A stretch of DNA of 64,000 nucleotides from contig CAWDJV010000007.1 in assembly GCA_963802795.1 (NCBI GenBank), forward strand, positions 124,001 through 188,000, given 5' to 3'. This document shows positions 1 through 6,567 of this stretch, in pieces. How positions within the stretch are numbered: the first letter of the stretch is position 1; each line of letters starts with the position of its first letter. The stretch comes from JAIBJN01 sp963802795 (GTDB lineage Bacteria > Actinomycetota > Thermoleophilia > Gaiellales > Gaiellaceae). Under the pieces are notes generated by a model, which was not told the origin of the DNA, searched no databases, and saw only the letters and a program-made list of their open reading frames with translations. The position numbers were made by a program, and so were the translations under genes.

Positions 1-180
1 GACGATGCCCGCGAGGTGCAGGAAGGCTTCGAGTGCGGCATCCTGCTCGACGGGTTCAACGACGTCAAGGAAGGCGACGTCCTCGAGGCCTACGAGACGC
101 AGGAAATCGAGCGCACCGATCTCACCGTCGCCGGGAACGGCGGCGCGCCGGCCGAGCCGGAACCCGCGTCCTCGGAGTAG
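1..180 (+). CDS. infB: Translation initiation factor IF-2, C-terminal end (partial)
   Basis: Only the last 59 codons are present and the gene runs off the left edge. The residues FECGI, then FNDVKEGDVLEAYE, match the end of the IF-2 C-terminal domain that binds initiator fMet-tRNA. A short Ala/Pro/Glu-rich tail follows before TAG. DUF503, rbfA, the DHH phosphoesterase and truB follow on the same strand, which is the usual infB-rbfA-truB translation operon. Family assignment is secure although most of the protein, including the GTPase domain, is outside the window. Confidence 0.93.
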   Translation, partial: DDAREVQEGFECGILLDGFNDVKEGDVLEAYETQEIERTDLTVAGNGGAPAEPEPASSE

Positions 181-193
181 CGGCGCTCGTCCG

Positions 194-493
194 ATGGGCT
201 CCGGCTACGTCGGAATCCTCTCCGCGGAGCTTCACTTCCCGGACAACCACTCGCTGAAGGGGAAGCGGAAGGAGCTCCTGTCGGTGAAGGCCCAGCTCCA
301 GCGGCGCTTCGGCGCCTCGGTGGCGGAGGTCGACCATCACGACGTCTGGCAGCGCGCTCGCCTGACGCTCTCATGCGTCTCACGGAGCCACTCCGAGCTC
401 CTCGGGCTTCTGGACGGGGCAGAGCGGTACCTCGCCTCGCAGGGCTTCGAGTTGCTCGGCGTCGAGCGGGAGGTCGTGACCCTTGGTGAGTGA
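194..493 (+). CDS. ylxP: DUF503 / YlxP-family protein
   Basis: A 99-residue protein starting at the ATG 13 bases after the infB stop; an open frame continues upstream through infB but is out of frame with it. It shows the family hallmarks: a hydrophobic first strand (GYVGILSAELHFPDNHSLKGKR) followed by the conserved block ending in FGASVAEVDHHDVWQRA. YlxP sits between infB and rbfA in many Gram-positives and is thought to be linked to ribosome maturation, but its biochemical role is not established. The 3' end overlaps the start of rbfA, which suggests translational coupling. Confidence 0.88.
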   Translation: MGSGYVGILSAELHFPDNHSLKGKRKELLSVKAQLQRRFGASVAEVDHHDVWQRARLTLSCVSRSHSELLGLLDGAERYLASQGFELLGVEREVVTLGE

Positions 494-839
494 GCGCATG
501 CGCCGAGTGAACGAGGCGCTGCGGGAGGTGCTGTCCGAGTCGATCGGCGCGCTCAAGGACCCGCGCATCGGCTTCGTCACCATCACCGGGGTCCGAGCGA
601 GCCGCGACCTTCGCCACGCGACGGTGTACGTCAGCGTCCTCGGCTCCGAGCGCAAGCGCGAGGCGACGCTCGCCGGGCTCGCGTCCTCGCACGGCGTCCT
701 CCAGGCCGCAGTCAACCGGGAGCTACGCTTGAAGCGAACTCCCCAGCTGGCCTTTGAGTACGATCAGACGGTCGAACGGGGTGTGCGGCTTTCCAAGCTC
801 ATCGATGAGCTCGCACCAGGTGAACAAACAGACGAGTGA
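486..839 (+). CDS. rbfA: Ribosome-binding factor A
   Basis: Encodes about 117 residues, normal for RbfA, which binds the immature 30S subunit during late 16S rRNA processing. The KH-type fold signature is visible: RMRRVNEALREVLSESI, then LKDPRIGFVTITGV, then DLRHATVYVSVLG. GTG at 486 is preferred; TTG at 483 and ATG at 498 are also in frame. The start lies inside the DUF503 gene and the end lies inside the next gene, so the three are tightly coupled. Confidence 0.92.
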   Translation: MSERMRRVNEALREVLSESIGALKDPRIGFVTITGVRASRDLRHATVYVSVLGSERKREATLAGLASSHGVLQAAVNRELRLKRTPQLAFEYDQTVERGVRLSKLIDELAPGEQTDE

Positions 840-1818
840 TCTCCGAGCGGTCGCAGCTGCGATTCGTTCGCACGACCGCTTTCTCGTCACGACCCACGAG
901 AATCCGGACGGGGACGCGCTCGGTTCGATCGTCGCCATGAAGCTGGCGCTGGCGCAGCTCGGGAAGGACTCCTCCCTCTACCTGGGAGGCACCATCCCGT
1001 TGCCGCACGAGTACGACTTCATGCCGCTCGACGGACTCTCGCGGACGGTGCCGGACGACGTCGGCGAGCGCGTCCTCCTCGCCCTCGACTGCGCGAACGA
1101 GCGCCGCCTCGGCCCCGACCCAGGGCTGCTCGAGCGGGTGCCGCTCGTCGTCAACGTCGACCACCATCACGACAACACGCGCTTCGGCGACGTGAGCTTC
1201 GTCGTCGCAGACGCGTCGTCGACCGGCGAGATCCTCCGCGACCTCTTCGCGGAGCTCGGCATCCGCCTGACGCCCGAGATCGCGGAGGCCCTCTACATCG
1301 CCCTCGTGACGGACACCGGCCGCTTCCAGTACGCAAACACGACGCCGAAGGCGCTCAGGCTGGCCGCGGAGCTCGTCGAGGCCGGAGCCAACGTCCACCG
1401 AGTCTTCCAGGACGTCTACGAGAACGTCGCCTTCGCCAAGATCAAGCTGCTCGCGCGCGCGCTCGCGAAGGCGCGCGTGCTCGAGGGAGGCCGGATCATC
1501 GTCTCCGACCTGGAGCGGGCCGACTTCGCCGCGGCGGGGGCGGAGGAGCCCTTCGCCGAAGGCATCATCGACTTCCTGCGCGCGGTCGAGGGAACCGAGC
1601 TGGTCGCCCTGATCCGCGAGCCGCCCACGCTCGACGGGCCCAGCCGCCGGGTGAGCCTGCGGGCACGCGCCGAGGGTGTCGACGCCTCCGCGATCGCCCG
1701 GGCGAGCGGCGGCGGGGGCCACCGCCAGGCCGCCGGCTTCTCGAGCGAGTCCTCGACGGACGAGATCGTCGATTTCATCCGCCGCGAGTTCCTCGCCCAG
1801 GCTCCCAACCGGGAGTAA
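805..1818 (+). CDS. nrnA: DHH-family bifunctional oligoribonuclease / PAP phosphatase
   Basis: A protein of 337 residues with a DHH domain (TTHENPDGDALGS, LDCAN, VDHHHDN, TDTGRFQYANT) followed by a DHHA1 domain ending in the glycine-rich motif SGGGGHRQAAGF. These are metal ligands and substrate-binding residues of NrnA, which degrades 2-5 nt RNAs and hydrolyses 3'-phosphoadenosine 5'-phosphate. The ATG at 805 overlaps rbfA by 35 bases; GTG at 820 is an alternative. Placement between rbfA and truB is typical of Actinobacteria and Firmicutes. Confidence 0.92.
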   Translation: MSSHQVNKQTSDLRAVAAAIRSHDRFLVTTHENPDGDALGSIVAMKLALAQLGKDSSLYLGGTIPLPHEYDFMPLDGLSRTVPDDVGERVLLALDCANERRLGPDPGLLERVPLVVNVDHHHDNTRFGDVSFVVADASSTGEILRDLFAELGIRLTPEIAEALYIALVTDTGRFQYANTTPKALRLAAELVEAGANVHRVFQDVYENVAFAKIKLLARALAKARVLEGGRIIVSDLERADFAAAGAEEPFAEGIIDFLRAVEGTELVALIREPPTLDGPSRRVSLRARAEGVDASAIARASGGGGHRQAAGFSSESSTDEIVDFIRREFLAQAPNRE

Positions 1819-1832
1819 CACACAGTCGTTCG

Positions 1833-1838
1833 TAGACT
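1833..1838 (+). promoter_or_regulatory. -10 element for truB (leaderless type)
   Basis: The hexamer TAGACT ends 8 bases before the GTG start of truB. That spacing would place the transcription start on or next to the start codon. No -35 element and no ribosome-binding site are evident, so truB may have its own leaderless promoter in addition to read-through from upstream. Confidence 0.5.
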
Positions 1839-1846
1839 GACGCGGG

Positions 1847-2644
1847 GTGGCGGAAGCGCGGACATCCGGGCTCGTTCTCGTCGACAAGCCGAGCGGCCCG
1901 TCGTCCTTCGCCGTCGTCGACCGCCTCCGCCACCGCTTCGGGACGAAGGCAGGACATGCGGGGACCCTGGATCCGCTCGCGACCGGCCTCCTGCTCGTCC
2001 TCCTCGGCCGCGGGACGCGCCTCGCCCGCTACCTCGTCGGCCTCGACAAGCGCTATCGGACCGAGATCCGGCTCGGTCTTCGCACCTCGACGGGCGACGG
2101 CGAGGGGGACGTCATCGAGGAGACCGCAATCCCGTCCCGGGCCGAGATCGAGGCGCTCGAGGGCGAGGTCGCGCTCCCCGTGCCGCAGGCGTCGGCCGTG
2201 AAGATCGCCGGCGAGCGCGCGTACCGGCTCCACCGTCGGGGCGTCGTCGTCGACATGCCCGTGCGGCGCTCGACGATCCATCAGCTCCGCGTCCACCGGT
2301 ACGCGCCGCCGCTCGTGGAGATCGACCTGCACGTCACGAGCGGCACGTACGTCCGCTCCGTCGCGGACGCGCTCGGAGGGCACTGCCGGTGGCTGCGCCG
2401 CACGGCCGTGGGGCCCTTCCGCGTCGAGGATGCCGACGAGGAGCGTGTGCTGCCCCTCCTCGCGGCTCTCGTGCACCTGCCCGAGCGGCGCCTCGACGAG
2501 GACGAAGCGCGCCTCGTGCGGGCCGGCCGGGCGATCGCCGGGGCGGGGAAGGGGCCCGTCGCCCTCTGGACGGGCGACGGCGAGCTCGTCGCCGTCGGGC
2601 GGGCCGCCGACGGCTCGATCCGCCCCATGACGGTCGTCGGTTGA
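1847..2644 (+). CDS. truB: tRNA pseudouridine(55) synthase
   Basis: Encodes 265 residues. N-terminal LVLVDKPSGPSSFAVVDRL and the catalytic-aspartate motif GHAGTLDPLATGLL identify TruB, which isomerises U55 in the tRNA T-loop. The conserved YRTEIRLG and SGTYVRSVADALG blocks are in order, and a short PUA-like tail with RLVRAGRAI and ends in VAVGRAADG follows. The GTG start is preceded by a TAGACT box. The stop codon overlaps the TTG start of the MFS gene (TTGA), so the two are coupled. Confidence 0.94.
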   Translation: MAEARTSGLVLVDKPSGPSSFAVVDRLRHRFGTKAGHAGTLDPLATGLLLVLLGRGTRLARYLVGLDKRYRTEIRLGLRTSTGDGEGDVIEETAIPSRAEIEALEGEVALPVPQASAVKIAGERAYRLHRRGVVVDMPVRRSTIHQLRVHRYAPPLVEIDLHVTSGTYVRSVADALGGHCRWLRRTAVGPFRVEDADEERVLPLLAALVHLPERRLDEDEARLVRAGRAIAGAGKGPVALWTGDGELVAVGRAADGSIRPMTVVG

Positions 2645-3873
2645 AGCTCCTCCGCGAAGCCGACTTCCGGAACCTCTGGCTCGGACAGTCGATCTCGCTG
2701 CTCGGCGACCAGATCACGTACATCGCGCTCCCGCTCGCCGCGGTGCTGGAGCTCGACGCGGGGCCGGCCGAGATGGGCTTCCTCGGCGCCGCCGCGCTCA
2801 CGCCGCACCTCCTCCTCTCGCTGCCGGCCGGCGTCTGGCTCGATCGCGTCGCGCGCAGGAAGCGGATCCTCATCGGGTGCGACCTGGCACGGGCGGCACT
2901 GCTCGCGACCGTGCCGATCGCGTTCGGCTTCGACGCTCTGACCCTCGGCCAGCTCTACGCCGTCGCCTTCGTGACCGGCTGCTTCGCCGTCTTCTTCGAC
3001 CTCTCGTACCCGACCGTGTTCGTCTCGGTCACGCCGCGCGAGCAGTACCTCGAAGGGAACTCGCTCATCCACGGAAGCCGCTCGTTCTCATACGTGGCGG
3101 GCCCGAGCGTCGGCGGCCTCCTCGTTCAGGCCTTCAGCGCGCCGTTCGCGATCCTCGCCGACGCCGTTTCGTACCTCGTGTCGGCCGCGTTCCTCGGGCG
3201 GGTCGGCGCGCCCGAGGCCCCGGTCGAAGAGGCGGAGGGCGGCATGCGGGCCCGCGTCGCCGAAGGGCTGCGCTTCATCGGCAGGAACCCCATCTTCCGG
3301 CCGGCGCTGTCGGCCACGGCGACGCTCAACTTCTTCAACTACGCGTTCCATGCGCTGTTCGTCCTCTACGCCACCCGCTCGCTCGGCGTGGGAGCAGGCA
3401 CGCTCGGGTTGATCCTGGGCGCCGGAGCCGTCGGCGGAATCCTCGGTGCGACCATCTCGACCCGGGTCGCGCGCGTCCTGGGCGTCGGCAACGCCTTCCT
3501 CCTGGGCTGTGTTCTCTTTCCGGCGCCCCTCGTGCTCGTCCCGCTCGCCGGCGGGCCGCGCTGGCTGATCGTCGCGATGCTGTTCGCCTCCGAGTTCTTC
3601 GCGGGGATGGGCGTCATGATTCTCGACATCAACGGCGGCTCGATCATGTACGCGCTAACCCCCGACCGGCTCCGGTCCCGGGCCCAGGGCGCCTTCAACT
3701 TCGTCAACTGGGGGATCCGGCCCATCGGCTCGCTCGTTGGAGGCGCGCTCGGCGCCTGGATCGGCGTCCGCCCAACCCTGTGGGTGGCGACCATCGGCGC
3801 GATTGCGGGCGCGCTGTGGCTCCTCCCTTCACCGGTGCCGGCGCTCCGGGAGCTGCCCGAGGAGGCCGCGTGA
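2641..3873 (+). CDS. MFS transporter (EntS/MFS_3-like)
   Basis: About 410 residues with roughly twelve hydrophobic segments. The start is assigned to TTG, which overlaps the truB stop, because conserved sequence begins there (LREADFRNLWLGQSISLLGDQ). The loop after TM2 carries an MFS motif-A-like stretch, GVWLDRVARRKRIL. It resembles the MFS_3 group that includes the enterobactin exporter EntS and macrolide efflux proteins. Its substrate cannot be read from sequence. It is coupled at both ends, to truB and ribF, by overlapping stop/start codons, yet no functional link to translation or flavin synthesis is evident. Confidence 0.85.
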   Translation: MKLLREADFRNLWLGQSISLLGDQITYIALPLAAVLELDAGPAEMGFLGAAALTPHLLLSLPAGVWLDRVARRKRILIGCDLARAALLATVPIAFGFDALTLGQLYAVAFVTGCFAVFFDLSYPTVFVSVTPREQYLEGNSLIHGSRSFSYVAGPSVGGLLVQAFSAPFAILADAVSYLVSAAFLGRVGAPEAPVEEAEGGMRARVAEGLRFIGRNPIFRPALSATATLNFFNYAFHALFVLYATRSLGVGAGTLGLILGAGAVGGILGATISTRVARVLGVGNAFLLGCVLFPAPLVLVPLAGGPRWLIVAMLFASEFFAGMGVMILDINGGSIMYALTPDRLRSRAQGAFNFVNWGIRPIGSLVGGALGAWIGVRPTLWVATIGAIAGALWLLPSPVPALRELPEEAA

Positions 3874-4739
3874 CCGTCGCCCGGTCGTCGGCCGAGCTCG
3901 AGGCCGCCGAGCGTGCGGTCGCCATCGGGACGTTCGACGGCGTCCACCGCGGCCACCGGCGGGTGATCGACGCGCTGCGGGAGACCGGCCTGCGCTCGAC
4001 GGTTCTCACCTTCGAGCCGCATCCCCGGCTCGTCCTCGGCTACGACGTCCAGCTGCTGACGCCGTTCGAACGGCGCCTGGAGCTGCTCCGGCAGGCCGGC
4101 CCGGACGAGATCCTGGTCGTCGAGTTCACGCAGGAGCTCTCGCGCCGCGAGCCCGAGGAGTTCGTCGCCGACTACCTGACGGCGATCGGCGCCCGCGTCG
4201 TCGTCGCGGGCGAGGACTTCCGCTTCGGCGCCGGCCGACGGGGGGACGTGGCGCTTTTCCGCACCCTCGGGCTCGAGGTCCGGTCCGTTCCGCTCCTGGA
4301 GGGCATCTCCTCCAGCCGGATACGCGAGCTCGTCGCGAGCGGAGACGTCGGCGGGGCAGCGCAGCTGCTCGGCCGTCCCTTCGAGCTGGAAGGGACGGTC
4401 GTGACGGGCGACCAGCGCGGCGGCACGCTCGGCTTCCCGACCGCCAACCTCGCGACCGAGCCGCATGTGCTCGTGCCCGCCTACGGCATCTACGCCGGCG
4501 AGGCGCTCGAGCACCGGGCGGCCGTCTCGGTAGGCGTCAACCCGCACTACGGCGGCAGCGAGCGGAGGATCGAGGCGTTCCTGCTCGACTTCGAAGACGA
4601 CCTGTACGGCCGCGGGCTGCGCGTCGAGCTGTGGCAGCGGCTCAGGGACGAGCGCGCGTTCGAAAGCGAGGAGGAGCTCGTCGCCCAGATCGCCCGCGAC
4701 GTCGAGGCCGCGCGGGCGGCCCAGAGGCCGATCAGGTGA
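3870..4739 (+). CDS. ribF: Bifunctional riboflavin kinase / FAD synthetase
   Basis: Encodes 289 residues starting at a GTG that overlaps the MFS stop (GTGA). The N-terminal adenylyltransferase domain shows IGTFDGVHRGHR, then ISSSRIRELV; the C-terminal flavokinase domain shows TLGFPTANL and YGIYAG. It converts riboflavin to FMN and then FAD in the cytoplasm. Position after truB is the classic truB-ribF-rpsO order. Its last 8 bases overlap the convergent gamma-glutamyltransferase gene, leaving no room for a terminator between them. Confidence 0.94.
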   Translation: MTVARSSAELEAAERAVAIGTFDGVHRGHRRVIDALRETGLRSTVLTFEPHPRLVLGYDVQLLTPFERRLELLRQAGPDEILVVEFTQELSRREPEEFVADYLTAIGARVVVAGEDFRFGAGRRGDVALFRTLGLEVRSVPLLEGISSSRIRELVASGDVGGAAQLLGRPFELEGTVVTGDQRGGTLGFPTANLATEPHVLVPAYGIYAGEALEHRAAVSVGVNPHYGGSERRIEAFLLDFEDDLYGRGLRVELWQRLRDERAFESEEELVAQIARDVEAARAAQRPIR

Positions 4740-6132
4740 GAGCGAGCGCGCCGCCGCCACGGCGCGGGTCGGCCGCCGAGCCCTCGCGGGCGACCAGGCT
4801 GACTCCGCCGAAGTAGTGGTGGCGCGAGGTCCAGAGGCGCACGTCGTACCCGTGCTCGAGGAGCGCGTCGATGCCGGCCTCCTCGAAGCCAGGCTCCACG
4901 TGGACGACGTGTCCGGTCGAGTGCAGGCGCGGGCGGTCGACGGCATCCTGAGGGGAAAGGCCCTCGTCGAGAGTCCCCGCCAGGACCTGGATCAGGGCCG
5001 GCCGTAGACGCGTCCCTCCGGCCGCTCCCGCGCCCAGAACGAGGCCATCGTCGTCCAGCGCAACCGTCGGGGCCATCATGCTCTCCATGCGGAGCCCGGG
5101 CTCGAGCGGCCCGATCAGCAGGTCGGACTCGCCGAGCATGCTGTTCAGGTGGAGATCGTAGCCCGGGAGGAAGTCGCCCGACCCGAGCCCGAGGCTCGTC
5201 GTCAGGACGCACGCATTTCCCGCGGGGTCCACCGTGCACAGGTTGGTCGTATGCTCGTACGTGCGGCCGCTGAAGGGCGCCGCGGCGAGAACCCGGGCGA
5301 GCGTGAGAGCCCGCTTCCCCGGCTCCATGCCGCGCAGGCGCGGGAGCGCGTCCAGAGTGTCGCCGAGCCGCGAGAACCCGCCTCGGGTCTGGAAACGGAC
5401 TCCTGCGTAGGACGCCTCGACGGGGGCCAGCCACTCGACGCGGTAGGAGGCGAGGTCCTCCGGCGTGATGAGCCCGTCCCGTTCCTCCATGAGCTGGAGC
5501 AGGGCCTCGCCGAGCGTGCCCTCGTAGAACGTCAGCGCCCCCTGCTCGGCGACCACCTCGAGGGCCTGCACGAGCCCGGGCTGCTCGAGACGGTCGCCGT
5601 CGCCGAGCAGGCGCCCGCCCGGCCGGTAGATGCGCCCGCCTTCCCGCAAGGTCATCACGGGCGCGAGCATCTCCAGGCAGCGCGCATGGGCCAGAGGCAT
5701 GCTGACGCCGTCGCGCGCCAGGCGGAGCGCGGGCTCCACGAGCCGCCGCCACGGCAGGACGCCGCCGCGGCGCCAGAGCGCGTCGAGGCCCGCAGGGACA
5801 CCGGGGACGGCAACCGACGCCGCTCCGACGAAGTAGTGGACGAGCTCCACGCCGAAGGGCACGGCGATCTCCTCGAGCACCGGCGCGCGCGGCGGGGCGC
5901 CGAGGCCCGGGACGGCGACGAAGAAGTCGAGGAGCTCGGCGCGGTCGCTTCCGGCCTCGAGCCAGACGGCGTGTCCACCGCCCGCGATGCCGGTCATGAC
6001 CGTCTCCGCCACGCAGGACGCGAGGGAGGCCGCGACGGCAGCGTCGGCGGCGGTCCCGCCGTCCGCGAGGATCTCCAGACCCGCCTCGGCGGTCGCGGGA
6101 TGGCCTGCAGCTATGCCGGGGGCCGGAAACAC
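4732..6132 (-). CDS. Gamma-glutamyltransferase-family protein
   Basis: An Ntn-hydrolase of about 466 residues. The N-terminal block AAGHPATAEAGLEILADGGTAADAAVAAS and MTGIAGGGH are typical of GGT. The autocleavage site with the nucleophile threonine is in EHTTNLCTVDPAGNA, where the usual TTHxS is TTNLC. The product is shorter than typical GGT (about 520-580) and has no signal peptide, so it may be cytoplasmic. Start GTG at 6132 is chosen because TAGGCT lies 7 bases upstream on this strand; the open frame continues further but without family similarity. Substrate could be glutathione-like or another gamma-glutamyl compound. Confidence 0.82.
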   Translation of the reverse strand: MFPAPGIAAGHPATAEAGLEILADGGTAADAAVAASLASCVAETVMTGIAGGGHAVWLEAGSDRAELLDFFVAVPGLGAPPRAPVLEEIAVPFGVELVHYFVGAASVAVPGVPAGLDALWRRGGVLPWRRLVEPALRLARDGVSMPLAHARCLEMLAPVMTLREGGRIYRPGGRLLGDGDRLEQPGLVQALEVVAEQGALTFYEGTLGEALLQLMEERDGLITPEDLASYRVEWLAPVEASYAGVRFQTRGGFSRLGDTLDALPRLRGMEPGKRALTLARVLAAAPFSGRTYEHTTNLCTVDPAGNACVLTTSLGLGSGDFLPGYDLHLNSMLGESDLLIGPLEPGLRMESMMAPTVALDDDGLVLGAGAAGGTRLRPALIQVLAGTLDEGLSPQDAVDRPRLHSTGHVVHVEPGFEEAGIDALLEHGYDVRLWTSRHHYFGGVSLVAREGSAADPRRGGGALALT

Positions 6133-6139
6133 CTTTGCT

Positions 6140-6149
6140 AGCCTACGGT
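6140..6149. promoter_or_regulatory. Shared bidirectional -10 box of ggt and rpsO
   Basis: The ten bases AGCCTACGGT read TACGGT towards rpsO, ending 5 bases before its GTG, and TAGGCT towards the gamma-glutamyltransferase, ending 7 bases before its GTG. The two hexamers share the central TA. Both transcripts would begin at or beside their start codons. No -35 elements were recognised. Confidence 0.5.
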
Positions 6150-6154
6150 TCGTT

Positions 6155-6424
6155 GTGACGCTCACCAAGGACGCAAAGAAGGAGATCTTCGACCGCCACG
6201 GGCGCTCGAGCGCCGACACCGGCTCTCCGCAGGTGCAGATCGCGCTCCTCACCCGGCGGATCGAGTCCCTCACGGAGCACCTCCGGTTCCATCGCAAGGA
6301 CCATCACTCGCGTCGAGGGCTCCTCAAGCTCGTGGGCCAGCGCCGCCGTCTCCTCAACTACCTGCAGAAGCGGGACGTCGAGGGGTACCGGACGCTGATC
6401 GGCGAGCTCGGCCTCAGGAGGTAG
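6155..6424 (+). CDS. rpsO: 30S ribosomal protein S15
   Basis: Encodes 89 residues, the standard S15 length. It binds 16S rRNA helices 20-22 early in 30S assembly. The family signature runs from HGRSSADTGSPQVQIALLT through HLRFHRKDHHSRRGLLKLVGQRRRLL. The GTG start is 5 bases after a TACGGT box, so the mRNA may be leaderless. It lies directly upstream of pnp as in E. coli and most bacteria. Confidence 0.97.
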   Translation: MTLTKDAKKEIFDRHGRSSADTGSPQVQIALLTRRIESLTEHLRFHRKDHHSRRGLLKLVGQRRRLLNYLQKRDVEGYRTLIGELGLRR

Positions 6425-6567
6425 GCGACCGCACAAACTCCCTGCCCGGGAACGGGCAAAACGACCTGGGAGACCTGGTGGAAGTTTGAGGGAGATCCGC
6501 GGACACCGTCCGGCCGGGCCTGCTTCAAACCTCCGCCTCCGTCTCCCCTAGTAGGAGAAGGAGGACC
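6425..6567 (+). promoter_or_regulatory. rpsO-pnp intergenic region with processing hairpins
   Basis: Two structures are visible. One is a 6-bp stem with a GGAA loop at 6443-6458 (TGCCCG/CGGGCA). The second is a 13-bp stem with one mismatch and one G-U pair, arms at 6477-6489 and 6525-6537, around a small inner hairpin at 6500-6512. E. coli pnp has a comparable long leader hairpin cut by RNase III and used for PNPase autocontrol; a similar role here is an inference. A strong ribosome-binding site, AGGAGAAGGAGG, precedes pnp. Confidence 0.5.
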
